A stretch of DNA of 64,000 nt. Source: Diadophis punctatus similis (taxonomy: Eukaryota > Chordata > Lepidosauria > Squamata > Dipsadidae). The stretch's first letter is position 1. Each line of letters begins with the position of its first letter. This document shows positions 39,957 through 51,070 of this stretch, one piece after another. Both the position numbers and the translations under genes were made by a program. The notes under the pieces were generated by a model, which saw only the letters and a list, made by a program, of their open reading frames with translations, was not told the DNA's origin and did not search any database. Location of the stretch: positions 34,424,980 through 34,488,979 of the forward strand of contig JALIGW010000005.1 of assembly GCA_023053685.1 (NCBI GenBank), written 5' to 3'.

Positions 39957-40904
39957 CTAAGTCGAGTGCACCATGCGTTCCGCCATTCCATTACTAGCTG
40001 GGTGCCAGGGCGCAATCAGGCCATGCCTGATACCTAAACTAGCTAAGAAACTCTCGAATACTGAGGAAGTTAGTTGAGGGCCATTATACAAAATCAGTAG
40101 ATCCAGTAATCCGTGGGTGGCAAAGAGAGCCGTGAGGCTTCTTATGATGGCCTCTGAAGTGGTGGAAGGCATTAACCACACCTCAAACCACTTGGAGAAC
40201 GCGTCGACCACCACTAAAAACATCTACCCCTGCACCAGGCTGGCAAAATCGACATGGATGTGTGACCACGGGCCCGCAGGGGATTCCCACTCCCAGGGCG
40301 GGGACTTTGGAGGTGCAGCTCTGGTTGCCTGACAAGGAGTGCAGATAGACACCCACTCCTCAATTTCTCTATTTACCCCCGGACACCACACATAACTGCG
40401 GGCCAGCACTTTCATGTGCACGATGCCCGGGTGACCCTTATGTAACGTTTCCATTACCGGCCTACGCAAGAAGGGGGGGATGACCACCCTATCCCCCCAG
40501 AGCAAGCAACCCCGCAGAACAGAGAGCTCCAATTGGCGGACCCTAAAGGGGATGAACTTCTGGTGCAATTTATCAGCAGGCCACCCTCGAAGGCCCCAAG
40601 TCATTACCCGGGACAACACCTGATCCCTTGTGGCCGCGTTAGTAATATCAAGCGTGGTAATCGGTAGTCGGAGGTCGGAAATGGTGAGGACAGACGCCGC
40701 AGGGGCAGGGTCCTCAAGGGTGATAGGCAGGGGGCAGCGGCTCATAGCATCGGCGTGTGCCAAGTGCTTCCCCGGCCGATGGGTCAGAATGTAGTCGTAG
40801 CTGGCCAGGAATACCGTCCACCAGGTCATCCATGGAGACAGCACTGGAGTGGTCTGTCGGTCGCCAGCCAGAAGCCCGAGAAGGGGTTTATGGTCGGTTA
40901 CCAA
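39957..40904 (-). pseudogene. gypsy pol: RNase H end and integrase, interrupted
   Basis: Continues pol in a shifted frame. VTDHKPLLGLL and HRPGKHLAHADAMSR mark the end of RNase H. HKGHPG with CTPCQ is the integrase zinc-binding domain. An in-frame amber codon at 40224-40226 interrupts the integrase core just before the first catalytic Asp (VDAFSKW). The second catalytic position, normally in DNGPQ, reads YNGPQ. The Glu in HPASNGMAE is kept. Another stop follows at about 39957. Integrase would be dead. Confidence 0.92.
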
Positions 40905-42778
40905 CTCGAAGTGGCAGCCGTAAAAATAGTGATGAAATCACCGCACTCCAGCAACCAAAGCCAGAGCCTCTTTGTCAATCTGGGAGTAGTGGCATTCAGC
41001 CGCAGCCAGAGTCCTTGAAAAGAAAGCAATTGGGGCTCCGAGCCATTGGGCAGCCTATGGCTTAAGACTGCCCCCACCCCATAAGGCGAGGCATCGCAAG
41101 CCAGGACCAGCGGCAGGTGCTCACAGTACTGGGCAAGGACGGCATTCGACATGAGCAACTGCTTCACAGCCATGAAAGCGGCCTTCTCCCACTTACCCCA
41201 ACACCACGGGGCATTAGTGCCAAGAAGGCGATGTAGCAATTCCGCCACAGATGCCTTATGGGGGAGAAATATGGCATAAAAGTTCAAAAGGCCAAGGAAA
41301 GCCTGTAGTTCTGAATGGGTGGTGGGCGCTGGCGCATCCTGGATGGCTCTAGTCTTGGCAGCGGTGGGATGGATTCCAGACAAGTCCACGAGGAATCCCA
41401 GGAATTCTACCTGTGAAACAGCAATGAAACACTTCTCTCTCTTAACCCTGAGGCCAACTTGCTGGAATTTGGCAAGGACTGATCGTATACGGGTCAATTC
41501 TGGGCGGTTGGACGCCGAAATCAAAACGTTGTCGAAGTAAGGAATCGTCCCTGGGATTCCATGTAAGAGCCGTTCCATTAAGCTCTGAAACAACCCAGGG
41601 GCGATGCTGATTCCGAACTGGAGGCGACGGCAACGAAAAGCCCTGTGATGGTTAATTATGGTTTGGGCTTCAGCAGCTGCTTCATCCACAGGCAGTTGCT
41701 GGTAAGCCTGGGATAAGTCTGGCTTGGCAAAAATTGCACCTCTTCCCATAGAGTGGAGCAAGTGCTGGACAACTGGCACCAGGTATGCGTGGGCAGGTAG
41801 GGCACGGTTAACGGTGCATTTATAGTCATTACACAAATGAATACTGCCATCAGGTTTGACCGGTGTCACGATGGGTGTCTCCCATCTCAAATGATCCACC
41901 GGTTCCAGCACGCCCTGGGAGATCAACCTGTCAAGTTCAGCATCAACCTTGGGCCTCAAAGCAAGGGGCACTCGACGAAGCTTGAGGCGAATGGGTGCTA
42001 TTAGAGGATCCAAGTTGAAAGACACAGGAGTGCCTGTATATGTGCCCAATTTTTCATCGAAAATGGAGGGAAATTCCTTAGCTAATGAGTCACAGTCCTC
42101 CTCACCTTTGACAGAATTGATACCCCCAATGGTTAACCCTAAAGAGGAAAACCAATCAAGTCCTAAGAGGCTTGTGAGAGGCTTCTCTACTATGACAAGG
42201 GGTAGACGGCCACTGAAGTTCTTATATTGGACGCTGAAATAACCCTTGCCCACTCTAGGAATTGGCGTGCCCTGATAGTCCTTAAGCACCAAAGAGCAGG
42301 GCTTCAGGCGTCGCTTGGACATCTTTGGGAGCAGTCGCTTAAGCATGCTCCAAGACACAATGGACACGGCGGATCCCATGTCCACTTCCATGGGGCAGGC
42401 CCTTCCTCCTACCAGGACCATGATGTGGATCTTGTCCCCAGGAGAGTGCTGTGTTTGGCGGACAACAGATTGAGGGAACGGGTCACAGCGGTAGATAGCA
42501 TAGCAATTGTCTCTCTGTTTAAAGGATCCCAATGGCGGCCATTTTGCAGAGGGGTTGTTGGCTGCTTGGCTGGACTGCCACGGAGGAGGCTTTCCCGTTC
42601 GACAAACTCTGGCAATGTGGCCACGCCGGCCACACCGGCGGCAGATGGCATCCTTGAAAATACACAGCGCCCTCAGGTGAGTACCCCTGCAACCCATATA
42701 TGGAGTTTGCGTGGGTGCGCGACCCCTAGGCCCGCTATTCTTCTGGCCCTCATTAAGGTGGCAAATCTCGTCATCAAG
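40898..42778 (-). pseudogene. gypsy gag end and pol: zinc knuckle, protease, reverse transcriptase, start of RNase H
   Basis: A 599-codon open frame (42697-40898). Zinc knuckle CRRCGRRGHIARVC at residues 19-32 (C-x2-C-x4-H-x4-C). The protease active site at residues 106-109 reads DMGS where DTG(S/A) is usual. The RT region is about residues 225-440. The first catalytic Asp (residue 327) is present, but the YxDD box reads YFDN at 387-390. RNase H begins at CDAS (534-537). The frame is lost shortly after residue 560. Key substitutions in both protease and RT argue that the product would be inactive even though the frame is long. Confidence 0.93.
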
Positions 42779-42779
42779 G

Positions 42780-42818
<39 letters not shown>

Positions 42819-43049
42819 GTGAGCTTTATATACCGCCTCACAGTGCAAGCACTCTCTAAGCGGTTTACACCAGTAAGCAATGTATATTTATATTGCCCCC
42901 AACAATCTGGGTCCTCATTTTACCTACCTCGGAAGGATGGAAGGCTGAGTCAACCTTGAGCCGGTGAGATTTGAGCCGCTGACCTGCGGATCAGTGTCAG
43001 CTAAAGTGGCCTGCAGTACCTGCCTCTAACCGCTGCGCCACCTCGGCTC
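42779..43049 (-). repeat. tRNA-derived SINE nested in gypsy gag
   Basis: The minus strand starts GAGCCGAGGTGGCGCAGCGG, has the GTTGACTCAGCCTTCCATCC body and ends in a (TAAA)n tail (plus-strand TTTA run at 42780-42818). Same family as 4283 and 15036. It splits the gag reading frame and post-dates the gypsy insertion. Confidence 0.92.
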
Positions 43050-43653
43050 TTATTTTGTTATGCTCACTTTCAGGCGTATTGAGGGGGTCGATTGCGTTTG
43101 TTCGCCTCATTGAGGGAGAGCTTTGGGTCACATCCATCTCGGCCAGAGACTGGGATGACATTTCAGCAGCATGGGCCTCGTCTAAAGCAACCTGGAAGGT
43201 GAGGCATTGCATAGCGAGAAGGCGGCGTTTGAGGCGGCTATCTATTACGCCGAAAACAAAACTATCCAAGAGATAAGTCTTCTAAATTAAAAAACTCGCA
43301 ATAGAGTACAGCTTTCCTTAGGGCCGCAACGAACTGATTGTTTCACCCTTCCCTTGGTTCCTATGGTAGAATGCATAACACCTCGCACATCGGGAGGGTG
43401 GAGGGGTGTAGTGGTCTTTGAGTTTGGCCAGCATAGCCTCCCATGACACGGTATGGATGGACTGAGGGGCAAAAAGTGCCCGCGCTGACTCAAACATCTC
43501 TGTCCCGCAAAATCCTAAGAAGTAGGCACATTTTCTATCCCCCGATAGCTCCGTGTATGTGTTGGCTATGAGGAAACATTCAAACCTTGCCACGTAGGAC
43601 TCCCACGTCTCGCCAGGTGGGTTAAAAAGCGCAAATGTGTGTTGAGTCGCCAT
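43050..43653 (-). pseudogene. gypsy gag, N-terminal part, frameshifted
   Basis: Starts MATQHTFALF at 43653 and continues with WESYVARFECFLIAN and a CGTEMFESARALF segment, typical of the gypsy capsid N-terminus. The frame breaks near 43318 and the downstream part resumes in another frame (SFVFGVIDSRLKRRLL, ALDEAHAAEM) until the SINE at 43049. Structural capsid protein in origin. Non-functional here. Confidence 0.85.
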
Positions 43654-43770
43654 TTCCGTTCCTCAGAATCGTTGAGAGTGGCCTCAGCAAGCAACGTCTC
43701 GTCACCAGTGACAGTTCTGAATAGTGACCACTCCTCGCCTCAGTTTTGCCATCCCACCCTTCGTCGCCAG

Positions 43771-43994
43771 TGCTCTGTATTATGAGCTGGCAGGGTGCAA
43801 TAACTGAGGCGACACCGTGTATGTGCTAAATCACACTTTATTAACAACAACTCAGTAACAACTAAACTAAGGATCTGATGTAACGCCATTTGACAGCTCC
43901 CTTTTATAGTCGGCTGTCAAACGGGCCGGCCAATCACAGCCGTTCTTCATTCCCGCTCCTAGAGTGGCCCCAAGCGGCATACTGAAACATTACA
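43771..43994 (-). repeat. 5' LTR of the gypsy element
   Basis: Pairs with 39056-39280. TATA-like box at 43902-43909 and AATAAA at 43837-43842 on the minus strand. The sequence just inside, TGGCGACGAAGGGTGGGA (43769-43752, minus), is in the position of a primer-binding site. The tRNA is not identified. Confidence 0.92.
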
Positions 43995-46100
43995 ATACAT
44001 TTTAAGATATAGTTATAATTTCTGAATGATGTTACAATTTTATATTGTAGTTTGCTTTAAGACTATGATTTTGAAACGCAAATAAGAAATGCATAAACTA
44101 TTAAAAACTTTTTTGTTTTAAAAAAGTTTTAAACACAAACTTTAAGCTGCTTTGAATATTAGAAACAGTCACAGTAAGAATTAAGACATACGCACGTGGA
44201 CATACCCCCCCCACACACAACAAACCCTTCTGTTCTTCTTTCCCAGTCCTTTTTTTTGCCATTCTTGAAAAACATCTATGGACTGAACCACTAGAAATTA
44301 TTGGTAAAAATTAAAATAAAACACATTTAAAACATGATTGGTCAAAATTATTGCCTCAAATATTATAACGCTACATTGATTTAGCACTATTGAGATGTTT
44401 GGATGGAATTTTACAACCATCCCAGATATTCAGAAAGCAATTCACTCTGAGTTGCATTGCTTCCGTTTTTTGTATATAAGCTGGGCATGAGGTTGTACCT
44501 CCTGTTTCTACTAATAGCTGTCAGTGTTCTTATCCTCAATTTGTTGTGTCCTTTTCTGAACCCAGTTAGATTGTTGGATTACACAACAGCCCATTTAAAT
44601 TTCATTAACCCTGATTATACATTGGAAAAAGCATCAGTTTGTGGAGTTTTGTTTTGTTTTTATTTCCTGCGATGCAACAATTCTCTGGGTATGGAAGAAC
44701 TACTGAGATTGCAATTTACCAGCCTTTACTCCCATATAAATCCAATTGAAGCAATTAAAAATTGAGCAAGGAAAGGAGATTACAGTGCTTTACACTATGA
44801 GCTAAAAAGATCTTGTATGCCCCTTGCCTATTTTATATCACTTTAAAAACTGGTTCCCATGTATACTGTGTTCAGTTTTAGTATCAGAGACTAGCTAGTG
44901 GAAACTACTTGAAGTGATTTAGGATAAAAAAAAGTTAAAGTAAGAATAGTAAGAAAATTTCAAGTGCCCTCAGCAATGTGCAAATTATGATAGGGAGAAA
45001 AAAGAATTTCTGAAAAAAAAAATCTCTTTTCAACTCATGTAGTCATAGTAAGCCAGAGTCAAACAGCAAAAGAGCAACTAACTATAGCTGTTAATTCCAA
45101 AACCACAAATAGTTTATTTCACCATTTGTTGTTGCCTTCCCTGTCAAAAAAACAAGATCCAACAGAAATGATAAAATGTATTCTTGTGTTATCTAAATGA
45201 AGTTCTGAATTTTCCTTGGTTCTGTTTTGTGGTACTTTAACAAGTTTATCACCATTATTTTAGTTGTTGATGCTTTTGATTGTTTGATTGTTTGCTTCTA
45301 TTTACTATAATAGTGTATTATTACATGTAACTAAAAGCTGCTGCTGTTAAGGGATAAATATTTTTTTAATAAAATAAAAAATAAATACGGGTCAGTGCCG
45401 CTAGTCCCAGAATTCAGTTGTTGCTGCTGGGGTCCATTAGTTTTGTTCTAAATTTAGTCAAATATTAATGCAATTGTATATCAAATTCTCTGAAGCATAT
45501 ATTTTGCAAACCAAATTGTACAGACTCACCAACAGTCTCACCAATAAACTTAGCACCAGCAAACCAGACAGTGGAAAAATATATTGAAAGAACAGACTTC
45601 CATGTGTCATCATGAATGGCAGGAACACACATCCTATTATAAATGAGCTCTGTAAAGGTTTATTTCCTGCTAAGATACCAACCAAAGTTGTGCCAAGGAT
45701 AGCAATTCTATCCAGTTACCTGAAATATTTTTCCTGGATGATTGTTATAAGAATGATAATTTTTGGGAACAGAGCCCCAGTGTTTCTTTTGTTTGCCCTA
45801 TATATGCTTCCTTGTCTCTTGCTTTTAAAACACTTAAATATCAGAACTGTTACATATGTAATACCGATCTTCATAAACTCCCATGTGAGACTTTTTGGCT
45901 AAAGAATGAATACTATTTATATACATAAATGTATACAAAATAAATAATGTAGCAGTTATACTACCCTATTAATAGGAGTATTTATTAAAACCTTCACTCA
46001 GTCTAGACTGATGCACTAGTTTTAACGGTGATTGTAAAAGAGATCAGGAAGCTCTGATGGAAGAAATCCATGCTAGTATGATCACATGGAATGACTATGC

Positions 46101-47048
46101 CAGTGATGGCAAAACTTTTTTGGCTCAGGTGCTAAAAGGGTGTGTACGCGAGCGCTAGCGTGTGCCCACACTCATAATGCAATGCCCTCCCCCCATGCAT
46201 GCGCACAACCCCCACGCTGCCCCCCACGCATGTGCACAACCCCCCTGTGCTGCCCCCCACGCATGCACACAGGCCTCACTGAAGCCTCCGGACTTCCGGT
46301 AGGCCCGTTGGGCTGTTTTTCGCTCTCCCCAGGGTTCAGGAAAGCCTCCTGAAGCCTGGGGACGGCAAAAAATGGCCCAACAGGCCAACTGGAAGTTCGG
46401 AAATGAAATGGAAGTGGAGCTGCCCTACTACTTACCTTCAGATAGTTGAAATCAAGCCACGCACACCTCGGCCTATTTCTTCTGCAGCCAGCAAGGCTTT
46501 CCTGAAGGCTTCTGTAGCCGATAACAGAACTCTGGATCAATCCAGAGCTCTGTTATCGGCTGCAGAGGCCTTTCCTAAAGGCCTTTCCTGAAAGCCTCTC
46601 TAGCCGATAACAGAACTCTGGATCGATCTGGAGCTCTGTTATCGGCTGCAGAGGCCTTCAGGAAAGCTGGCAAGGCTTTCCTAAAGGCTGCAGAGGCCTT
46701 CAGGAAAGCCTTGCCAGCTGTAGGAGAAATGGGCCGAGTGGAAGGCTTGGCTGCAACTGTCCAAAGCCGAAGAAGTTCCTGAAGACCTCTGACAGCAAAA
46801 AGGGGGCTGGGGGTGACGCACACAAGTGAACTTCCGGTTGGCCCGTTAGGCCGTTTTTTGCCATCCCCAGGCTTCAGGAGGCTTTCCTGAAGCCTGGGGA
46901 GAGCGAAAACAGACGAAAAGAAGGCCTAAAATCAGCTGGCCAGCGCACGCATGTGCGCTGGAGCTGACATAGGGCAAAGCCTCGCGTGCCCTCAGATATG
47001 GCTCTGTGTGCCACCTGTGGCACGTGTGCCATAGGTTCGCCATCACTG
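46101..47048 (+). mobile_element. hAT-like MITE, CAGTGATGG family, long copy A
   Basis: Perfect target duplication gactatgc (46093-46100, 47049-47056), TIRs CAGTGATGG / CCATCACTG. The centre holds two near-perfect palindromes built on GCCGATAACAGA...TCTGTTATCGGC (46517-46560 and about 46604-46647), flanked by inverted CTTCAGGAGGCTTTCCTGAAG blocks at the outside. Confidence 0.94.
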
Positions 47049-47154
47049 GACTATGCAATGTATTCTAGATGGGGTGGCTTTTGAAGATAACTCAGAAATT
47101 AACAGCAGAATGCAGTAAGCAAGCTAGTGCAAATGATATTCTCTACTACAACAT

Positions 47155-47632
47155 AACACCAACTTTTGATGGCTACACTGGTTACCAATAGACTTCCAAA
47201 TGCTACTTTTTACCTGTAAAACAGGTAAAACAGAATGGCTCTGAATTATATCAGGGTCCATCTTTTCCCAACTGATTCAGCCTGTTATGTCAAGGACTCC
47301 TTAAATTCCTGCAAGGAAGGTACAAAGGTTGTGGAGCAGAAATACGACTTTCTCTATAATAGCCCTAATGATTTTAAAACAATGCAGCTCCAGGGCTACG
47401 CTTGGTCCTCCCTCATTACATCTCACAAGGCAGGAATGGTGGTGAGTGGTGACTTGGCTGCCATTATTATTGTTATATGCCTTTACACATTTCTATATAT
47501 ACTTTGGGGTCACATTGCATTGTGTCAAGCTCTTTGATATATGTTTTAATGATATTTTGCTTTTGCACACTACCCTGAGCCTGATGATTTAGCCAGTATA
47601 AAAATGTTTTAATAAATAAATAAAAATTAATT
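47155..47632 (+). mobile_element. L2-like LINE 3' fragment
   Basis: Plus strand begins with a degenerate LHWLPI-like segment (CTACACTGGTTACCAATAG). It continues through a 3' region with CTACCCTGAGCC and ends in (AATA)n at about 47617-47632. Open frames here are short and unconvincing. Confidence 0.6.
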
Positions 47633-47847
47633 CCATTGATGGCTTTATGGATGGCACTTCAAATTTTGCTTCTTCTATCCTCATTTGTTTATTTACAATA
47701 CATGTTTATTATTAAAAAAAGGAAAAGAGTAAAAACTTTGCACATTCTTACATTTTCCCATGCCCATATTATTAAAGGGAAAAATTCCTTGAGGTCCTTT
47801 TTCCTTGATTAGCAACACCTAAGGCAGAATTCCTATCTGTGGAAGTA

Positions 47848-48256
47848 CAGTAATCCTCGACTTAGAACCACGATGGAGCCCAAAATTTATGTTGTTAAGC
47901 AAGACATTTGTTAAGTGAGTTTTGCCTCATTTTATGACCTTTCTTGTCACTGTTGTTTGGTGAATCCCTGCACGGAACATGGTTGCTAAATGAACCTGGC
48001 TTCCCCATTGATTTTGCTTATCAGAAGGTCACAAAAGGGGATCATGTCACCCTGGAATGTGTTGGAAAGGTCATAAGTATGAACCTGGAAAGGTCATAAG
48101 TATGAACCAGTTGCTAAGTGTCTGAATTTTGATCATGTGACCATGGGGATGCTATAAACGTCGTAAGTGTGAAAAACAACCCTAAGTCACTTTTTTCAGG
48201 GCCGTTGTAACTTTGAACAGTCACTAAATGAACTGTTGTAAGCGGAGGACTACCTG
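47848..48256 (+). mobile_element. TA-flanked MITE, CAGATAGTCCTC family, copy B
   Basis: Both TIRs present: CAGTAATCCTCGACTTA and GAGGACTACCTG, flanked by TA (47846-47847, 48257-48258). Longer and more complete than copy A at 22823. Contains a small internal duplication of AAGGTCATAAGTATGAACC (about 48068-48108). Confidence 0.87.
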
Positions 48257-49402
48257 TACATGAAGCTGTGTGTCTTTTTGTTTTGTTTCATTTGACATGG
48301 GATGCAGCTGAAATGTCATCACTACAGATATTACAAGTATGGCACTGCAGTATTAGAAATGACTAATTTTGAAGGCATCATTTAGTTTTAATGTTATTGT
48401 GTTTCTGCAACAATGATTTTTAGTAAATTCTGCAAATTACATATTTAAATAAGTAAACAAGTGCCTTTTGTTCAGAAGGTAGAGTCATATTTGATTAAAA
48501 TGGCTCATATATCATCAACAGAGAGCACTAGAAAAGATTGTATCTTAAGAAAATATTGTTGCTATAATCAAGTAAGTGAGTCTTTGGCATAAAGCAGTCT
48601 TCAAATCTACAAAATATATTTATCCCCTGCAACACAACTCTATTATATTGTAATTGTTTTGCTCACACTTTCCATCAATTTGTTTGTTAGCCCGATATTA
48701 TTACATACATAGAACACACCACACGAGGGATAGAAAAGCAGGTTCTATTATCAGACTAATACACTATTCAATGTGAGGTTTCATAATCCATCAGATTATA
48801 AATTACATTTTACCAAAAATGAAAAAGTCTGCACAAAAATAATACATTATAAAATAACATCTTCAAATGGTGTTCAAGCAAATATGACTTGATCTAAAAC
48901 TCCAAGTCTGTTTTTGCTCTCTAAAAATATTTAAACTACAGACTTAACATACATACCTGGGCAGAGGGATGTGGAATCCCCATACCTCCACTGAATACAG
49001 TGGGATACATTTCAGAATAAAAATGCAAAAGATTTCCCCCTAGATTAGTATTAGTCTCTCTGGAGTAAAATCAGCTACTTGGGAAAGCTTTCAATGATGA
49101 TGCAAGTTACATAAAATGAGCATGGGGAACCTGCAGGAACAAGGCATTACGTACTCGGCTAACAAGCTGGTTCTGCAAGATTTAAAGAGGCAGCTAACAC
49201 AATACCACATTGGTCAATTCTTCTATTAAAAGCCACAAACTTGCAGATCATCAAGGGCTGGGGAAGCAAGATTATGAGGAAAGGGGAACTCCAGCAAAAG
49301 TGCCAAATAAAATATAATCTATTCTCCCTGATGGATGCATGAAATATTTGTGCCTATATATTGTAACACTCTCCCCTTTTCAAGTCCTTTTCAGACTGTT
49401 AC

Positions 49403-49535
49403 CTGTTTGTGGTGCCTGTGCTGTTACCTCCGCTGCTATGCTTTCTTGACCGGCTCAGTCTCTGCAGTGGCTTTGGGTCCTGCAGCCCAAGACTTGTCAT
49501 GGAAGGGAAGGCTGAGGCATACCCATGTTCACACT
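49403..49535 (-). CDS. MXI1: MXI1 exon 2 (shared linker exon)
   Basis: Shared exon joining either first exon to the basic region. The acceptor is ATGCAG|AGTGTG and the donor is AACAG|GTAACAG. The 133 bp supply AG to finish the phase-1 codon, then 43 codons, then AG, ending in phase 2. The translation begins CEHGYAS, has [13 protein letters not shown] in the middle and ends TGTTN, with R completed in exon 3. CEHGYAS, the RLSR/KHSSG motif and the length fit MXI1 well. The stretch after FPSM is more divergent from the mammalian sequence than either end. A Met codon at 49498-49500 corresponds to the internal start used by the shortest human isoform. The segment is a low-complexity, Ser/Thr-rich linker between the Sin3-binding helix and the bHLH. 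Confidence 0.95.
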
Positions 49536-50170
49536 CTGCATAAATTATGATCAAATGGAAACAGAAGGAACAGTGAGTAAGAAACAGTATTTTCCAAAGA
49601 CAACACCAGCCGAGCCCTGAATGACTTCTCAGGCAGGACTCTCAGCTTTAAACAAACGTGAGAATACTCAGACATAAAAACCACAGGCAATGCACCTGTT
49701 CAGATAAGGCTGATTAGCTTAGAATCCAAATCCCTTTGAGTCAGTCCTGGTGACTGCATGCAGTTTTCTCTCTTTTTCAGAAGTGGCTTCCCATTGCCTT
49801 CTTCCTAAGGCTGAGAAAGAGTGAACGGCCCAAAGTCAACAAACTGTTTTCATTGCCTAAGACAGCACTAGAAGTTAGTCTCCCACTTTGTATATACTAC
49901 TGACATTAACCACTATCCCAAACTGACTCTCCAGTGTGTGTTCCAAGATAATTTTAATGTCTGTATCAAAACTTCTTGATCAAATCCAGAGCACATTAAA
50001 AGATATTCTGACACTCTGCTCACAATTCTCCATCTATTACACGTGAATCACTTTGGCCCCACTTTTTCCTTTCTCCTCAAGCAACTGCTTCTTTCAAAAC
50101 AAATTAAGTTGGACTTATTTCCAGGAGGATGGGCCACCTCAATTCTTGCCCCTTCCTGAAAAGGTGTTAC
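49536..50170 (-). other. MXI1: MXI1 intron between exon 1S and exon 2
   Basis: A short 635-bp intron with GT (GTAACA) and AG (ATGCAG) ends on the minus strand. About a third of it is a Sauria-type SINE inserted in the same orientation as the gene's transcript. Confidence 0.85.
49730..49935 (-). repeat. Sauria-type SINE in the exon 1S-exon 2 intron
   Basis: Minus strand: CAGTTTGGGATAGTGGTTAA head, CCTTAGGAAGAAGGCAATGG block, then the CAGTCACCAGGACTGACTC end. Diverged, in the same orientation as MXI1 transcription. Confidence 0.75.
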
Positions 50171-50243
50171 CTCGGTCTCTGCGATCCAGGTATTCGGCTG
50201 CCTCCAAAAGACGCTGGATGTTGATCATCTCTACCCGCTCCAT
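50171..50243 (-). CDS. MXI1: MXI1 exon 1S (short isoform first coding exon)
   Basis: Alternative first coding exon for classical short MXI1. It encodes 24 complete codons plus one base, starting MERVEMINIQ and continuing through LLEAAEYLDRRDR. This is the N-terminal Sin3-interaction domain, whose helix binds the PAH2 domain of SIN3A/B. The mammalian form as I recall it is MERVKMINVQ..., so the match is very close. The donor GAG|GTAACA ends the exon in phase 1, the same as exon 1L, so either exon can join exon 2. Exon 2 starts only 635 bp downstream. Its own promoter is expected just upstream on this strand (higher coordinates). It is too short for ORF-length filters and was found by homology and splice logic. 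Confidence 0.93.
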
Positions 50244-51070
50244 AGCCCTTGAGATGGATGAGACCTTTCTCAATTGTGAAGGAGGACTTTGCTGCCTTGC
50301 CCCTGGCACTATGGGTGAAATAGACCTTAGTTCTCTGATTTTCCCAAGAGAGAAAAAGAATAAGGTAGGAAACGAGTAACTTGGAGAAAGGGTGCCTCTT
50401 GTCCTGCTTCTACGAAGTTAATCAGTGAGGCGTAAAAAAGAACTGAACAACTACTGCAGCAGTTACCCTGACTCATGGCCACATCCTACTTCAGAAAGAT
50501 CCCTTTCCTTTACCTTTGGGCAATAACAGAGACCCTTCCCACAACTCCTAGTCCCGACTGTCTCCCCCTTTGGTCTTGGCTATTCGTCTTCTTCTCCTTT
50601 AAATCTCTAGCACTGCGCCCGACCCAGCTTCATACCCTTTTCTCAGTACCCCAAACATTTAATCTGTCCTTTAACCTCTTCTTAATCTACTCCTGCATTC
50701 TGCTCCCTATTACCCCTTTCCTTCGTAGCACCACACTTTTTGCCTCCTCTATCTCGATGCTGCCCCTGCATCCATCGTGCAAGCCCTCTCCCCCAAAGAT
50801 CTATCGCTTTCTCCGCCTTCTGCAGCAGATACTGTACGTCCCTGCCTCTTTCAGTTTGTTTACCTCCGCTTAGAAATCATGGAGGGGGAGGGGACGCACA
50901 TGAGACTTTCAGCCCCAATGCCATTAGGGAAATGTAGTTCTCAGCTTCCTCTCCCTGCAAGTGCGGCGCGTGTGCACGTTTGCATTATGGGAGGCTTCGT
51001 TTTTCCACGTTACGCATGTTGTCCAGACCGAAAAAAGCTTATACAGCCCTCCCCTTGGTATGGTTACGGG
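50244..51070 (-). promoter_or_regulatory. MXI1: Probable promoter and 5' UTR of the MXI1 short form
   Basis: Non-repetitive DNA immediately upstream of exon 1S. It carries a ZNF143/SBS-like ACTACATTTCCC on the minus strand (50927-50938) and a second half-motif TCCCATAATGCA (50981-50992), with a locally CpG-bearing stretch around 50961-50985. Such pairs are typical of TATA-less promoters. The stretch 50480-50870 is pyrimidine-rich on the plus strand, so a transcript would be purine-rich. Exon 1S needs a start site in this interval. The exact start is inferred, not seen. Confidence 0.55.

Larger units (their letters stand above)
39056..43994 (-). mobile_element. Ty3/gypsy LTR retrotransposon, decayed, with nested SINE
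   Basis: A 4.9-kb element on the minus strand with LTRs of 225 and 224 bp, a primer-binding-like site, gag, pol in the order PR-RT-RNaseH-IN, and a polypurine tract. By eye the LTRs differ at roughly 20 positions, including small indels, so the insertion is not recent. The flanks atacg / ataca suggest a 5-bp target duplication with one mismatch. The coding region has frameshifts, in-frame stops, altered catalytic residues and a SINE inside gag, so it cannot be autonomous. No envelope-like frame was seen. Pol resembles what vertebrate annotations call K02A2.6-like gypsy proteins, from memory. Confidence 0.95.
26945..49402 (-). other. MXI1: MXI1 intron 2
   Basis: A 22.5-kb intron between exon 3 and exon 2. 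It contains hAT-like MITEs, TA-flanked MITEs, the gypsy element and an L2 fragment, listed separately. Stretches 28030-31130, 32790-33440, 33890-36430, 36530-38350, 44000-46090 and 48260-49400 show AT-rich single-copy sequence with no gene or repeat I recognise, apart from short simple repeats. Confidence 0.75.
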
